In this document: positions 54,099 through 63,345 of the stretch, in pieces
How the letters are laid out: each line of letters opens with the position of its first letter
How positions within the stretch are numbered: the stretch's first letter is position 1
DNA from: an uncultured Dehalococcoidia bacterium
GTDB taxonomy: Bacteria; Chloroflexota; Dehalococcoidia; Lucifugimonadales; GCA-2712585
Assembly (NCBI GenBank): GCA_951812825.1
Contig: OX638324.1
Span: 816,459 to 880,458 of the forward strand
DNA length: 64,000 bases
Direction: 5' to 3'
Translations under genes and position numbers: made by a program
Notes under the pieces: generated by a model
What the model was told of the DNA's origin: nothing
Databases searched by the model: none
What the model saw: the letters and a program-made list of their open reading frames with translations, nothing else

Positions 54099-54759
54099 TG
54101 TAGCAAATCATCCCCAACGGCACAGAAATTCCTCCAAGTGATCGGCGTAGCTTGGCGGGATGGGTTTTGTTCATATCTTGGCCGGATTCCAACCTTCGCT
54201 GGTCGGCTTGTCCGCTTCCAGAATTGTCACCCACGGCGACGCTGCGGGCGCTTCCCAGAGGGGTCTCCAACCGGCAACTATAGAACCAGGGGACTCCCCC
54301 GTTAACCCCTCCCCCAAACTGACATCCAGCCCGTTGCCACCAACCCTCTCCTCCTGCTAACCTTCCTCCCATGAAATCTATAGAACAAATCTACAGAAGA
54401 ATAGAATGTCCACTGAACCCCTCCTCCGCATCGTCAATCCCTCGCCGGACTCACCCTCGTCCACAGTGCATACGCCTAATGGTAAAATCCCCCATTCGTT
54501 TTCACTACAGCAAATTACGATTCCCCGATTACGAAGGAAAATACCATTCGTTTCCACCACAGAAAATAACGAATGCCCCAAAAACGAATAAATCCTACAA
54601 CAACAGCCGGCCTTGACCGCTCTCCCCAACCCATCCTCACCCTCCCCCACTACCCACCCCCACCCCATTCCCCCTATAATGTCCCCAATATCCCACGGCA
54701 GGGGTGGGTTCCAAACCCGTCCTTCTGCTAGCCAACCAACCATACCCGAAGGTGAATGA
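54099..54759. other. 661-bp region without a clear gene
   Basis: AT-richer in the middle; attcgtttccaccac-like and ttcgttttcactac words recur between 54490 and 54570 without forming a regular array. A family B hairpin (54696-54723, GGGTTccAAACCC core) and a TATAAT at 54675-54680 precede the SDR gene. No RNA or protein gene recognised. Confidence 0.4.
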
Positions 54760-55497
54760 ATGCGACTCAAAGGCAAAATAGCCCTCATATCCGGCGCCGC
54801 CCGCGGCATGGGCGCCTCCGAAGCCCGCCTCTTCGCCAGCGAAGGCGCCAGCGTCGTCCTCGGCGACGTCCTCCACCAGCAAGCCCAAGCCGTCGCCGAC
54901 GAAATCAACAACTCCGACGGCCACGCCCTCGCCGTCACCCTCGACGTTACCAGCGAGCAAAGCTGGCGCAACGCCGTCAACGCCGCCGAGCAGCGCTTCG
55001 GCAATATCAGCGTCCTGGTCAACAACGCCGGCATCCTCGTCCGCGAGGAGCTGGAGGAAGGCACCGACCCTGGCTGGGACAGCACCATGAACGTCAACGC
55101 CAAGGGCGTCTACCTCGGCATGAAGCAGACCGTCCCCTCCATGCTCAGGGCCGGCGGCGGCTCCATCATCAACATCTCCAGCATCTCCGGTATCGTCTCC
55201 CTCGGCTACCCCGCCTACAACGCCTCCAAGGGCGCCGTTCGCCTCCTCACCAAGAATGTCGCCATCCGGTATGCCGACAAAAACATCCGCGTCAACTCCA
55301 TCCACCCCGGCGTCATCAACACCGCCATGATGGACGGCGACACCCGCTCTGACGAAGATTGGGACCGCATGATCCCCCTCGGACGCTTCGCCGAAGCCAT
55401 CGAAGTCGCCTACGGCGCCCTCTTCCTTGCCTCCGAAGAGTCCTCCTTCATGACCGGCTCCGAACTCGTCATCGACGGCGGCTTCACCGCCCAATAA
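54760..55497 (+). CDS. SDR family oxidoreductase
   Basis: 245 residues, classical short-chain dehydrogenase. The cofactor motif is SGAARGMG (residues 11-18) with VVLGDV after it, where an aspartate at the end of strand 2 favours NAD(H). NNAG is at 88-91; the catalytic set is S141 or S143, Y153 and K157 in YPAYNASKGA. The C-terminal segment SSFMTGSELVIDGGF is typical of 3-alpha/20-beta-hydroxysteroid and related dehydrogenases. Substrate unknown. A close paralogue follows on the same strand. Confidence 0.92.
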   Translation: MRLKGKIALISGAARGMGASEARLFASEGASVVLGDVLHQQAQAVADEINNSDGHALAVTLDVTSEQSWRNAVNAAEQRFGNISVLVNNAGILVREELEEGTDPGWDSTMNVNAKGVYLGMKQTVPSMLRAGGGSIINISSISGIVSLGYPAYNASKGAVRLLTKNVAIRYADKNIRVNSIHPGVINTAMMDGDTRSDEDWDRMIPLGRFAEAIEVAYGALFLASEESSFMTGSELVIDGGFTAQ

Positions 55498-55524
55498 CCC
55501 ATGCAAATTCGCCTGTGCACCCAC

Positions 55525-55595
55525 CGTAGGGGCGACCGGCTGGTCGCCCTCCCACCGACACCGACCTCATATTACATACGAGCGGTTCGCGAACC
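55525..55595 (+). repeat. 71-bp direct repeat containing family B hairpins, copy 1
   Basis: Consists of a family B hairpin (GGGCGACC ggct GGTCGCCC), a linker ccaccgacaccgacctcata and a second palindrome around GGTTCGCGAACC. It recurs 138 bp downstream almost unchanged. Confidence 0.75.
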
Positions 55596-55662
55596 TCCCG
55601 TCCCTTCTTTCCTACTCTCCCATCATGGGAGAGGATTGAGGTGAGGGTGAAATCCCCCATCC

Positions 55663-55733
55663 CGTAGGGGCGACCGGCTGGTCGCCCTCCCACCGACACC
55701 GACCTCATATTACATACGGGCAGTTCGCGAACC
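55663..55733 (+). repeat. 71-bp direct repeat containing family B hairpins, copy 2
   Basis: Second copy; differs from the first only near the distal palindrome (gagcggttcg versus gggcagttcg). The 67 bp between the copies carry the recurrent catgggagaggattgaggtg phrase. Confidence 0.75.
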
Positions 55734-55771
55734 CCACCCCCAACACCACCAATCTCACCCAAAGGAGAAAA

Positions 55772-56512
55772 ATGCGACTCCAAGACAAAGTAGCCATCAT
55801 CACCGGCGCCGCCCGCGGCATGGGCGCCTCAGAAGCCCGCATCTTCGCCAACGAAGGCGCTAAAGTCATCCTCGCCGACATCCAGGTCGAAGACGGCAAC
55901 CACGTCACCAAAGAAATCATCGACGCTGGCGGTCAAGCCCTCTTCGTCGAAATGGACGTCAGCAGCCAGGCCGATTGGGACCGCACCATCGAAGCCGCCA
56001 TATCCAACTTCGGCAAAATCAACGTCCTCGTCAACAACGCCGGCATCATCGAACGCGACTCCCTCGAGGAGACCACCGAAGAGACCTGGGACAAGATCAT
56101 GGCTGTCAACGCCAAGGGCGTCTTCCTAGGCACCAAGGCCGTCATCCCCCACATGCGCGCAGCCGGTGGTGGTTCCATCGTCAACATCTCCTCCATCTCC
56201 GGCATGATCTCCGTCGGCTACCCCGCCTACAACTCCTCCAAGGGCGCCATCCGCGTCTTCACCAAGTGCGCCGCCGTCGAACTGGCCCGCGACAACATCC
56301 GCGTCAACTCCATCCACCCAGGCACCATCTGGACCTCAATGTCCACCTACAAGCGAGCATTCACCCGCGAGGAAAGGGCAAAGACCATCCCCATGCAAAG
56401 AGTCGCCGAGCCCGAGGAAATCGCCTACCCTGCCCTCTTCCTCGCCTCCGACGAGTCCTCCTACATGACCGGCAGCGAACTCGTCATCGATGGCGGCGCA
56501 ACCGCCGAATAA
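55772..56512 (+). CDS. SDR family oxidoreductase
   Basis: 246 residues, strongly similar along its whole length to the gene at 54760. TGAARGMG is at 11-18, the strand-2 aspartate in VILADI, NNAG at 88-91 and Y153/K157 in YPAYNSSKGA; the C-terminus is YMTGSELVIDGGATAE. AAAGGAG lies 6 nt before the ATG. The pair probably arose by tandem duplication followed by divergence mainly in the substrate-loop region (residues 190-215). Confidence 0.92.
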   Translation: MRLQDKVAIITGAARGMGASEARIFANEGAKVILADIQVEDGNHVTKEIIDAGGQALFVEMDVSSQADWDRTIEAAISNFGKINVLVNNAGIIERDSLEETTEETWDKIMAVNAKGVFLGTKAVIPHMRAAGGGSIVNISSISGMISVGYPAYNSSKGAIRVFTKCAAVELARDNIRVNSIHPGTIWTSMSTYKRAFTREERAKTIPMQRVAEPEEIAYPALFLASDESSYMTGSELVIDGGATAE

Positions 56513-56552
56513 CCCCTCCTGTCCTCCCTTCTCCCTCCCCCCTTTCCCCCAC

Positions 56553-56589
56553 ATCTCATTCTAAGGAGGCCCCGCGACGAAGAATCTCG
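56553..56589 (+). repeat. Family A repeat, copy 11
   Basis: tctcattctaaggagg variant, arms ATTCT/AGAAT intact; 40 bp after the second SDR gene. Confidence 0.73.
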
Positions 56590-56630
56590 CTCCCATCCAC
56601 GCCCAACTCCCCTACGAAAGGCCAGACACC

Positions 56631-57455
56631 ATGCCCACCCCTGAATCCGCCCAGAATTGGCTCGCAATGATCCGCGCCGAACACGCCCAGACCGAACGAC
56701 TCCGCGACCATCCCAACCCCCACGACGACCACTGGCACGGCATGACCGTCAGCTTCCGCTCCGACCCCCACCGCACCGACGACCCCCTCCTCAACCGCCT
56801 CGCCCGCGAAGTCCAACCCCACCACACCCTCATCGACGTCGGCTCCGGCCCCGGTCGCCTCGCCTTCCCCCTCGCCCTCCGTTGCAAGCACGTCACCGCC
56901 GTCGAACCCTCCCCCGCCATGGCCGAAGCCTTCCGGGAAGAAGCCGCCGCCCACAACATCAAAAACGTCACCCTCGTCGAGTCCATGTGGGAAGACGCTG
57001 AAGTCGGGCCCGCCCACGTCGTCCTCTGCTCCCACGTTATCTACACCGCCCGCCACGTAGACCAATTTGTCCGAAAGCTCACCCACCACGCCAATGCAAA
57101 AGTCCTCGTCATCCTCCACTGGGACCCTCCCCAACACCGCGCATACCGCCTCTGGCCCGACGTTCACGGCGAAACTCGACTCCCCCTGCCCGCCGGTCCC
57201 CAGCTCCTGGAAGTCCTCGACGAAATGGGCATCTCCTATAACGTCGAAGACCTTCCAACCCCCGACTTCCACGGCTTCCAAACCTCCGACGAAGCATGGC
57301 AGCAAACAAGGGGAATGCTCTTCCTCACCGAAGGCAGCGAAAAAGACAACCTCCTCCGCTCCGCCATCAAAAACCACCTGGAAGAGCGCAACGGCCAACT
57401 CTACCTCAAAGACTCCAAACCCATGCGCCCCGTCCTCATCACCTTGCCCCCCTAA
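56631..57455 (+). CDS. Class I SAM-dependent methyltransferase
   Basis: 274 residues. SAM motif I is TLIDVGSGPGRLAFPLAL (about residues 63-80), then VTAVEPSPAMAEAFREEA with the acidic ribose ligand, VTLVESMWEDAEVG and HVVLCSHVIYTARHVDQF (motif IV and post-motif helix). An N-terminal ~45-residue extension rich in His and Asp precedes the fold. Substrate unknown. The start is the ATG at 56631. It lies between the SDR pair and two acetyltransferase genes. Confidence 0.85.
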   Translation: MPTPESAQNWLAMIRAEHAQTERLRDHPNPHDDHWHGMTVSFRSDPHRTDDPLLNRLAREVQPHHTLIDVGSGPGRLAFPLALRCKHVTAVEPSPAMAEAFREEAAAHNIKNVTLVESMWEDAEVGPAHVVLCSHVIYTARHVDQFVRKLTHHANAKVLVILHWDPPQHRAYRLWPDVHGETRLPLPAGPQLLEVLDEMGISYNVEDLPTPDFHGFQTSDEAWQQTRGMLFLTEGSEKDNLLRSAIKNHLEERNGQLYLKDSKPMRPVLITLPP

Positions 57456-57467
57456 CCCCCATTTCTA

Positions 57468-57485
57468 TCCTCGCGCAGGCGGGGA
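57468..57485 (+). repeat. Family C hairpin repeat
   Basis: TCCTCGC, loop gcag, GCGGGGA, 12 bp after the methyltransferase stop. Confidence 0.6.
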
Positions 57486-57525
57486 CCCATCTTCTCTTCC
57501 CAACAATCCCTCTAGGAGCAATCCA

Positions 57526-57930
57526 TTGATCACATACAGTGAATCACGAGACCTTCCACTTGATTCCCTTCTGCGTCTCTATTCGGCAAATGCGTGGTCT
57601 GCAGCTGAGAAACCCGTAGTTCTCCGCAACGGCCTTCTGAACTCAGACTCTCTGCAGACGGCTTGGGACTGTGACCGTTTGGTGGGACTTGGCAATGCGA
57701 TTACGGATGGCCATCTTGTAGTGTACTACCCACACTTGTTGGTAGCCCCAGAGTATCAGGGGCAAGGAATCGGCTCGCAATTGATGACAAGATTGATGTC
57801 AAAATATGAAGGCTTCCATCAGCAGATACTTGTGGCGGATGGAAGGGCAATCGAGTTCTACAAGAAATGCGGATTCGTCCGGGCCGGCATGACGGAACCG
57901 ATGTGGATTTACTCCGGCCAGGACCACTAA
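57526..57930 (+). CDS. GNAT family N-acetyltransferase
   Basis: 134 residues. The acetyl-CoA site is LLVAPEYQGQGIGSQLMTRL (motif A, Q/R-x-x-G-x-G/A as QGQGIG), with the C-terminal IEFYKKCGFVRAG strand-helix typical of the superfamily. The frame is open further upstream inside the methyltransferase gene, but AGGAG at 57514-57518 seven bases before a TTG fixes the start at 57526. GC is lower than in neighbours and the repeat-type C bias is absent, suggesting acquisition. Acceptor unknown. Confidence 0.85.
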   Translation: MITYSESRDLPLDSLLRLYSANAWSAAEKPVVLRNGLLNSDSLQTAWDCDRLVGLGNAITDGHLVVYYPHLLVAPEYQGQGIGSQLMTRLMSKYEGFHQQILVADGRAIEFYKKCGFVRAGMTEPMWIYSGQDH

Positions 57931-58032
57931 ACCCGCCGTCTACTGTCATCATATATACTAAGGCACAAAGCCGAAGAACAGCCAACGCAGCGGCATCGGA
58001 AATTCTATCTTGAAGTGCCTGGAATTCTCTAG

Positions 58033-58527
58033 ATGGACAATTATCAACCAAATCGCAACACCCTGGAGATCCGCCAAGCTTGTCTTTCAGACGTGGATGG
58101 ATTGTTGTCCTTGGTCGCTGGATTCAGAGAAGTCTTAGGGCGAGGTGATCCAAAAGACGAGACTCTCATCGCGAGCCTCAAGAAGTTGTTGGCGAGCGAC
58201 GATACGGAATTTTTCCTTGCCGTCGGCGAAGCCTCAGGGTGCCTTGGTTATATTCAGCAACGCTACCGACACTCTATCTGGTTGAGCGGGCTGGAAGCTA
58301 CCCTTGAAGACCTGTATGTGTCCCCGGACCGTCGAACGATGGGTATCGGGACTAGGCTCGTTCAATTCGCCGTTAAACGAGCCAGAGAAAACGGGTGCAA
58401 GGCCATAAAGCTGGATACCAACGAGTCAAACCGTGCTGCCATAAGCTTATATAGAAGGCTGGGCTTCTCCTCAGGGAATTCCCTCTTTTCGAGCTCACGT
58501 CAACTGCTTTTTGAGAAGAGCCTTTGA
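58033..58527 (+). CDS. GNAT family N-acetyltransferase
   Basis: 164 residues. IRQACLSDVDGLLSLVAGF at the N-terminus, motif A as LEDLYVSPDRRTMGIGTRLVQ (in part), and the C-terminal NRAAISLYRRLGFSSGN. It resembles aminoglycoside N-acetyltransferase-type and RimI-type GNATs equally; the substrate cannot be assigned. Composition matches the preceding GNAT, and the two may have been acquired together. Confidence 0.87.
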   Translation: MDNYQPNRNTLEIRQACLSDVDGLLSLVAGFREVLGRGDPKDETLIASLKKLLASDDTEFFLAVGEASGCLGYIQQRYRHSIWLSGLEATLEDLYVSPDRRTMGIGTRLVQFAVKRARENGCKAIKLDTNESNRAAISLYRRLGFSSGNSLFSSSRQLLFEKSL

Positions 58528-58556
58528 GGCCTTTTACTGAAGGTGAATTCCCTCCC

Positions 58557-60017
58557 CTACACCCCCTCCACCTCCGCCCGCTCCCGAATACCCCTCATCA
58601 TCCGATGGATGAAAAATGCCCCCATGCAGAACGCCACGGCGCATACCAACAGCATCACGTAATATCCCGAATGCTCCTGGATCCCGTTCAAAAAGTCCAC
58701 CAGCGGCCCCCCCAGCCGCGAAGCCGCCAGTCCGCCCACCAGCGCAAAATTCGCCAGCCCCATCTGCAGCGCCGCCCGGTTCTCCGACACCATGTCCGTA
58801 ATCAGCGCCCGCCCCGCCGAGAAGAACAACCCCGCCGCCACTCCCAGCACTATCCCGATCAGCACCACGTGCAACAGGCTCTGCGCCAGGTAGAATAGCA
58901 GCGTGCCTCCCCCTCCCAACACCGACGACACGTACAACAGCGGCGCTCGCCCCACCCGGTCCGCCAGCACCCCTGCCGGCCACAGAGTCAATATAATCGC
59001 CAGACCCGCCGTCGCCGCCAGCCACGACATCCCCGAAGCTGGCTTCTCCAGCGCCACCACGTCCTGCAAAAAGTAGAAGGTATACGCCATCAGAATTCCG
59101 CCTGCCAGCGTGTAGGAGAAGGCCGCCGACAGCATGGTAAGGTTCCGCTTCGAGACCCCCAACGCTGATATGAGGGACCGCAGCCTCCCTTCCCCGCCGA
59201 CCTCCGCCTTCGAATCTGGACTCCCTTCAGCATCTCCCGTCTCCGCCGCCTCTTCTGCCCTCCCCGATATCTCCTCCGATGAAGCCCGATCGTCCCTGAC
59301 CAACACCAGCGTCCACACCGCCGTAATCGCCAGCACCGCCGTCGGAATCCCCAACGATATCCACAGCCAAACGTCCCGCGTCCCCTGCACGTGATAGTCC
59401 ATCATGAACCCCGTCACCAGCAGCAACAGCACCGCCCCGGCAGCCCCCGCAATCGCCCGCACCGACGACATCTTCCCCCGCTGGTTGTGAGGTACCTGGT
59501 CCTTCAGCATCGCGTCATATGGCGTCTGCGACACGTTGATGAACAGCTGCACCAGCACCGCCGATACAAGTAGTCCAACAAAGTTCACCGCCGCCCCCAC
59601 CCCAACCATCAGCCCCGTCGCCACAAGTGATCCCAAAGCAATGTAGGGCCTACGTCGTCCCCACCCCCACGTTGTCTTGTCGCTCAGATACCCGATGGCT
59701 GGCTGAATCAGCATCGCCCCGCCCATCCCGATGAACGTCAATATCCCCAGGTACGTATTCTTCAAAGACTCAGGCGCCACGTCCAGCACCCGAAGCGGCA
59801 GTATTATGTACCCCAGACTGGTCGAAATAGCCGCAATGCCAAAGGCCAGTACGCTGAAGTTGACATACCCCAGCACCCCCGAGATACCCTTCCCGTCCGG
59901 TCCCTCAACCCTGCCGCCACCCTCGTCGGCTACACCCCCATTGGCAGGGGCAGCTTCCTCCCCCGCCTCTCCGGCGTCCACCGCCGGCCTTCTATCTTCC
60001 AAGGTGCTTTCGTCCAT
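58557..60017 (-). CDS. MFS transporter, SLC45/glycoside-pentoside-hexuronide-like
   Basis: 486 residues with about twelve hydrophobic segments. A 45-residue acidic N-terminal tail precedes helix 1. The loop 2-3 motif is GYLSDKTTWGWGRRRPYI, where GRRRP is characteristic of sucrose/SLC45-type and related cation symporters. A long acidic central loop (about residues 245-280) separates the halves, and the second half repeats ADRVGRAPLLYVSS. Probably a proton- or sodium-coupled importer of a sugar or other solute. It converges with the GNAT genes (30 bp). Confidence 0.84.
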   Translation of the reverse strand: MDESTLEDRRPAVDAGEAGEEAAPANGGVADEGGGRVEGPDGKGISGVLGYVNFSVLAFGIAAISTSLGYIILPLRVLDVAPESLKNTYLGILTFIGMGGAMLIQPAIGYLSDKTTWGWGRRRPYIALGSLVATGLMVGVGAAVNFVGLLVSAVLVQLFINVSQTPYDAMLKDQVPHNQRGKMSSVRAIAGAAGAVLLLLVTGFMMDYHVQGTRDVWLWISLGIPTAVLAITAVWTLVLVRDDRASSEEISGRAEEAAETGDAEGSPDSKAEVGGEGRLRSLISALGVSKRNLTMLSAAFSYTLAGGILMAYTFYFLQDVVALEKPASGMSWLAATAGLAIILTLWPAGVLADRVGRAPLLYVSSVLGGGGTLLFYLAQSLLHVVLIGIVLGVAAGLFFSAGRALITDMVSENRAALQMGLANFALVGGLAASRLGGPLVDFLNGIQEHSGYYVMLLVCAVAFCMGAFFIHRMMRGIRERAEVEGV

Positions 60018-60122
60018 TCCCCGTCCAATTCATCCTTCACCCCAACTTCTCCTGAAACGACGCCCCAAGAATCTAAGTGAATCCGCCCCCATATGCAAGC
60101 GCTGCCCCTATACCCCTTCTCC

Positions 60123-60148
60123 CGTAGGGGCGACCCTTCTGGTCGCCC
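60123..60148 (+). repeat. Family B hairpin repeat
   Basis: gtag leader then GGGCGACC, cttct, GGTCGCCC, about 80 bp before the hydantoinase-like gene. Confidence 0.62.
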
Positions 60149-60227
60149 GTCTTATCCCCTCCCACACCAAACGTGCCAACCCGCTCATTCTCCCCTATAA
60201 TACCCCCATCCCTTTAGGAGGCGCACC

Positions 60228-61646
60228 ATGGCAGACATCAGAGTGGACACCATCATTGCAGGCGGTAAAGTCGTCACTTCCTCCGACGTTTTCGACGCCG
60301 CCATAGCCATCTCCGGCGAGAAGATCGCCGCCATCGGCCCCGAAAATCTCCTCCCCACCGCCGACCGCTACATCGACGCCTCCGGCAAGTTTGTCCTCCC
60401 CGGCCTCATCGACTGCCACGTCCACCTTGACCGCTGCGACTCCTACGAGCTCGGCTCCATCGCCGCCGCCCACTCCGGCCTCACCACCCTCCTGCCCTTC
60501 GGCACCTACGACGTCGAAGCAGAAGAAACCCTCCCCTCCGCCATCAACCGCCACCGCGAGGAAATCGAGTCCACCGCCGTCGTCGACTTCGCCTTCCACT
60601 ACATCCTCAACAACCGCCCCTACATCCTCAAGAGCCTCCCCGAGGCCCTTGAAATGGGCGTCACCTCTTTCAAGATGTTCATGTCCTACAAGAAGAACCA
60701 GGTCCGAATGTGCACCGACGACTTCATCTGCCAGGTCATGGAGACCGTCTCCAGGGCCGGCGGCATCGTCCAACTCCACTGCGAAAGCGGCAACATCATC
60801 GACTACCTGGAAAACCAGCTCATCGACCAGGGTTGCGTCCACCCCACCGACTTTCCCTCCGCCTGCCCCGACTGGGCAGAGGAAGAGGCCATCAACCGAG
60901 CCATCAAGATGGGCGGCGTCACCAACTGCCCCGTCTACGTCGTCCACCTCAGCACCCACGTCGGCATGGAGCGCATCAAGCAGGCTCAGGCCGAAGGGCA
61001 GCGCGTCTGGACCGAGACCTGCCCCCAGTACCTCCTTCTCTCCGACGAGGAGATGGCCAAAGTAGGCCCCCTCGCCAAAATCGGCCCGCCCCTGCGTCCC
61101 AAGGACGGCCCCGACCAGCCCGCCATGTGGAAGGGACTTGAGCTTGGCTACATCTCCACCCTGGGCAGCGACCACGCCCCCCACTTCAAACACCTGAAGG
61201 CCCCCGGCTGGAAGAACATCTTCGTCAACCCGGACGGCTCTCCCGTCCCCTTCGGCTCTCCCGGCGTCGAGACCATCGCCCCCCTCGCCTTCAGCGAAGG
61301 CGTCCTCGGCCGGGACCTCCCCGTCACCTGGCTCGCCCGCATCATGTCGGAAAACCCCGCCCGCATCTTCGGCATCTACCCCGAGAAGGGGTCCCTCCAG
61401 GTCGGCACCGACGCCGACATCACGATTCTCGACCCCGAAGGCGAAACCGTCGTCCGCGCCGAAGACCACCACGGCAACTCCGGCTTCACCCTCTACGAGG
61501 GCTGGAAGGTCAACGGCAAGCCCTGGATGACCTTCCTCCGTGGCCAGACCCTCCTCAACCAGGGCCGCCTCGAGCAGAAACCCGGCTACGGACGCTTCCT
61601 CAGAAGCGGCAGCCCCACACCCCCCCTAGGCGGCCCCGTCCGCTAA
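60228..61646 (+). CDS. Dihydropyrimidinase/D-hydantoinase-like amidohydrolase
   Basis: 472 residues of the cyclic amidohydrolase family. The dinuclear metal site is complete: DCHVHLD (H64, H66), the bridging carboxylated lysine K149 in SFKMFMSYK, H184 in QLHCESGN, H240 in VVHLSTH and D315 in GSDHAPH. It hydrolyses cyclic diamides such as dihydropyrimidines, hydantoins or allantoin; the stereochemical gate loops do not identify which. TAGGAGG lies 9 nt before the ATG, and a TATAAT at 60196-60201 with GTGCCA 17 bp upstream forms a fair promoter. Confidence 0.9.
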   Translation: MADIRVDTIIAGGKVVTSSDVFDAAIAISGEKIAAIGPENLLPTADRYIDASGKFVLPGLIDCHVHLDRCDSYELGSIAAAHSGLTTLLPFGTYDVEAEETLPSAINRHREEIESTAVVDFAFHYILNNRPYILKSLPEALEMGVTSFKMFMSYKKNQVRMCTDDFICQVMETVSRAGGIVQLHCESGNIIDYLENQLIDQGCVHPTDFPSACPDWAEEEAINRAIKMGGVTNCPVYVVHLSTHVGMERIKQAQAEGQRVWTETCPQYLLLSDEEMAKVGPLAKIGPPLRPKDGPDQPAMWKGLELGYISTLGSDHAPHFKHLKAPGWKNIFVNPDGSPVPFGSPGVETIAPLAFSEGVLGRDLPVTWLARIMSENPARIFGIYPEKGSLQVGTDADITILDPEGETVVRAEDHHGNSGFTLYEGWKVNGKPWMTFLRGQTLLNQGRLEQKPGYGRFLRSGSPTPPLGGPVR

Positions 61647-61789
61647 CCCAGCCCCGTCATTCCCGCGTAGAGCCTGCCCCCGCGAAGGCGGGGGATGGGG
61701 GTTGATCCCTGTCACCGAAACCCTCTCTCTCCGTAGGGGCGATTCGGGAACTGCTCGTCTACGATACCCTCGACACACAAGCTTTGTAA

Positions 61790-61810
61790 GGTCGGGTTTC
61801 AAACCCGACC
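61790..61810 (+). repeat. Family B hairpin repeat
   Basis: GGTCGGGTTT, C, AAACCCGACC: a perfect 10-bp stem, again with a stem sequence unlike the other copies. Confidence 0.65.
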
Positions 61811-61871
61811 CCTTCCCCCCCACACCCTTGCCATCTCTCCCTGTTCATGTCATCCTGAACACAATCCCCAC

Positions 61872-61909
61872 CTGTCATTCTGAGGAGGCCCTGCGACGAA
61901 GAATCTCGC
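61872..61909 (+). repeat. Family A repeat, copy 12
   Basis: Consensus arms; interior aggccctgcgacg with one change. Confidence 0.74.
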
Positions 61910-61953
61910 CGCCCGCTGGCCCCCATCCCCACCACCCCCAAGGAGCCCCCACC

Positions 61954-63345
61954 ATGCCCAACTACCTTGACCAACTCGCCGAATTCGCCTCCCGGGTCTC
62001 CTACCACCGCCTCTCAGACTCCGCCCGCACCGCCGCCGCCGATGTTCTCATGGACACCATCGGCGCAATCATCGGCGGCAGCCGCATCTCCGAAAATGCC
62101 AACCTGGCCCGCCTCGCCGCCGGCAACTCCAACACGGGCTCAGCCACCCTCCTTGGCCACAACCTCAAGGCCCAACCTCCCATGGCCGCCCTCGCTAACG
62201 CCACCGCCGGCGTCTCCCTCGAAATGGACGAAGGCACCCGACTTGGCGGCGGTCATCCCGCCATCCACGTCCTCCCCGGGGCGCTGGCAGTTGCCGAAGA
62301 CCTGGGCTGCAGCGGCCCCCGGCTTGCCGAGGCACTAATCGCCGGCTACGAGGTCTCCTCCCGCATCGGCGGCGCCACCAAGACCCTGCCCAACGTCCAC
62401 TCCCACGGCACCTGGGGCACCATCGGCACCGCCGTCGCCGCCGCCAGACTCATGGACTTCAACCCTCATCAGATGCGCGGCGTCATCAACCTCTCTGCAT
62501 CCATGAGCCCCGCCAACACCTGGACCCCCTGCTTTCAGGGCGCCACCATCCGCAACGTCTACCCCGGTCGCTCGGGAATGCAGGGCGTCCTCGCCCCCCA
62601 GCTTCTCCTCTGCGGCTTCACCCCGCCCTCCGACGCCCCTACCGACGTCTATACCACCATTCTAGGCGACGAATTCCACCCCGAAGCAACTGTTGCGGGA
62701 CTGGGCAGCGGCCCCCTCCGCATCGAGCAGAACTACTTCAAGTTCCACGCCTGCTGCCTCTACAACCACCCCGTCCTCGACGCCGTCGAGGCCATCGCTG
62801 CCCGCGAAAACCTTCAACACGCCGACATCCAGAACGTCAACGTCACCACCGTTCCCTTCGCCCAGCGCATGGCCCAGGACTACCCCCCAAACATGCTATC
62901 CGCCAAGTTCCACGTCCCCTACGCCGTTGCCGCCCTCCTGGTATCCGGACGCTCCGACATAACCGCCTTCTACCAGAATTCCGTCGACAACCCAGCCATC
63001 CAGTCCCTCGCCGACCGCGTCTCCATCATCTCCGACCCCTCAATGGACCTTCAGAATCCCGATAAACCCTGCGCCCGCGTCGACGTTGCCCTGTCAGACG
63101 GACGCACCTTCTCCGAGTCCACCACTTTCCACCGGGGCGACTTCCAACGCAGACGAAGCCGAGTAGAGCTCGAAAACAAATTCCGCTTCCTAACCTCCCC
63201 AACCCTCAGCCCCGACCAAACCGAATCCGTCATCCGCACAACCGCGAACTTCGCCAATCTGGAAAACGTCCAAACCCTAACCGCCCTCCTCCAACCACCC
63301 CCATCCCGTGTCCTCGCAAACGCGGGAACCCATCCCTCCTCGTAG
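61954..63345 (+). CDS. MmgE/PrpD family protein
   Basis: 463 residues from the ATG at 61954, which follows AAGGAG; the open frame to 61702 crosses repeats and is not coding. Family text: SARTAAADVLMDTIGAIIGG, MAALANATAGVSLEMDEGTRLGGGHPAIH (in parts), AEALIAGYEVSSRIGG, HGTWGTIGTAVAAARL and FKFHACCLYNHPVLDAVEAI. The H-rich GGGHPAIH and the KFHACC segments correspond to the lid/active-site regions of 2-methylcitrate dehydratase-like proteins. The last ~15 residues are translated from a decayed family C repeat, so the C-terminus has been extended by repeat DNA. Confidence 0.88.
   Translation: MPNYLDQLAEFASRVSYHRLSDSARTAAADVLMDTIGAIIGGSRISENANLARLAAGNSNTGSATLLGHNLKAQPPMAALANATAGVSLEMDEGTRLGGGHPAIHVLPGALAVAEDLGCSGPRLAEALIAGYEVSSRIGGATKTLPNVHSHGTWGTIGTAVAAARLMDFNPHQMRGVINLSASMSPANTWTPCFQGATIRNVYPGRSGMQGVLAPQLLLCGFTPPSDAPTDVYTTILGDEFHPEATVAGLGSGPLRIEQNYFKFHACCLYNHPVLDAVEAIAARENLQHADIQNVNVTTVPFAQRMAQDYPPNMLSAKFHVPYAVAALLVSGRSDITAFYQNSVDNPAIQSLADRVSIISDPSMDLQNPDKPCARVDVALSDGRTFSESTTFHRGDFQRRRSRVELENKFRFLTSPTLSPDQTESVIRTTANFANLENVQTLTALLQPPPSRVLANAGTHPSS

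Larger units (their letters stand above)
61647..61953. other. Intergenic stretch with C, B and A repeats
   Basis: In order: a composite family C element (61658-61696), a family B-like element (61733-61765), a perfect family B hairpin (61790-61810) and family A copy 12 (61872-61909). AAGGAG at 61940-61945 serves the next gene. Confidence 0.6.
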
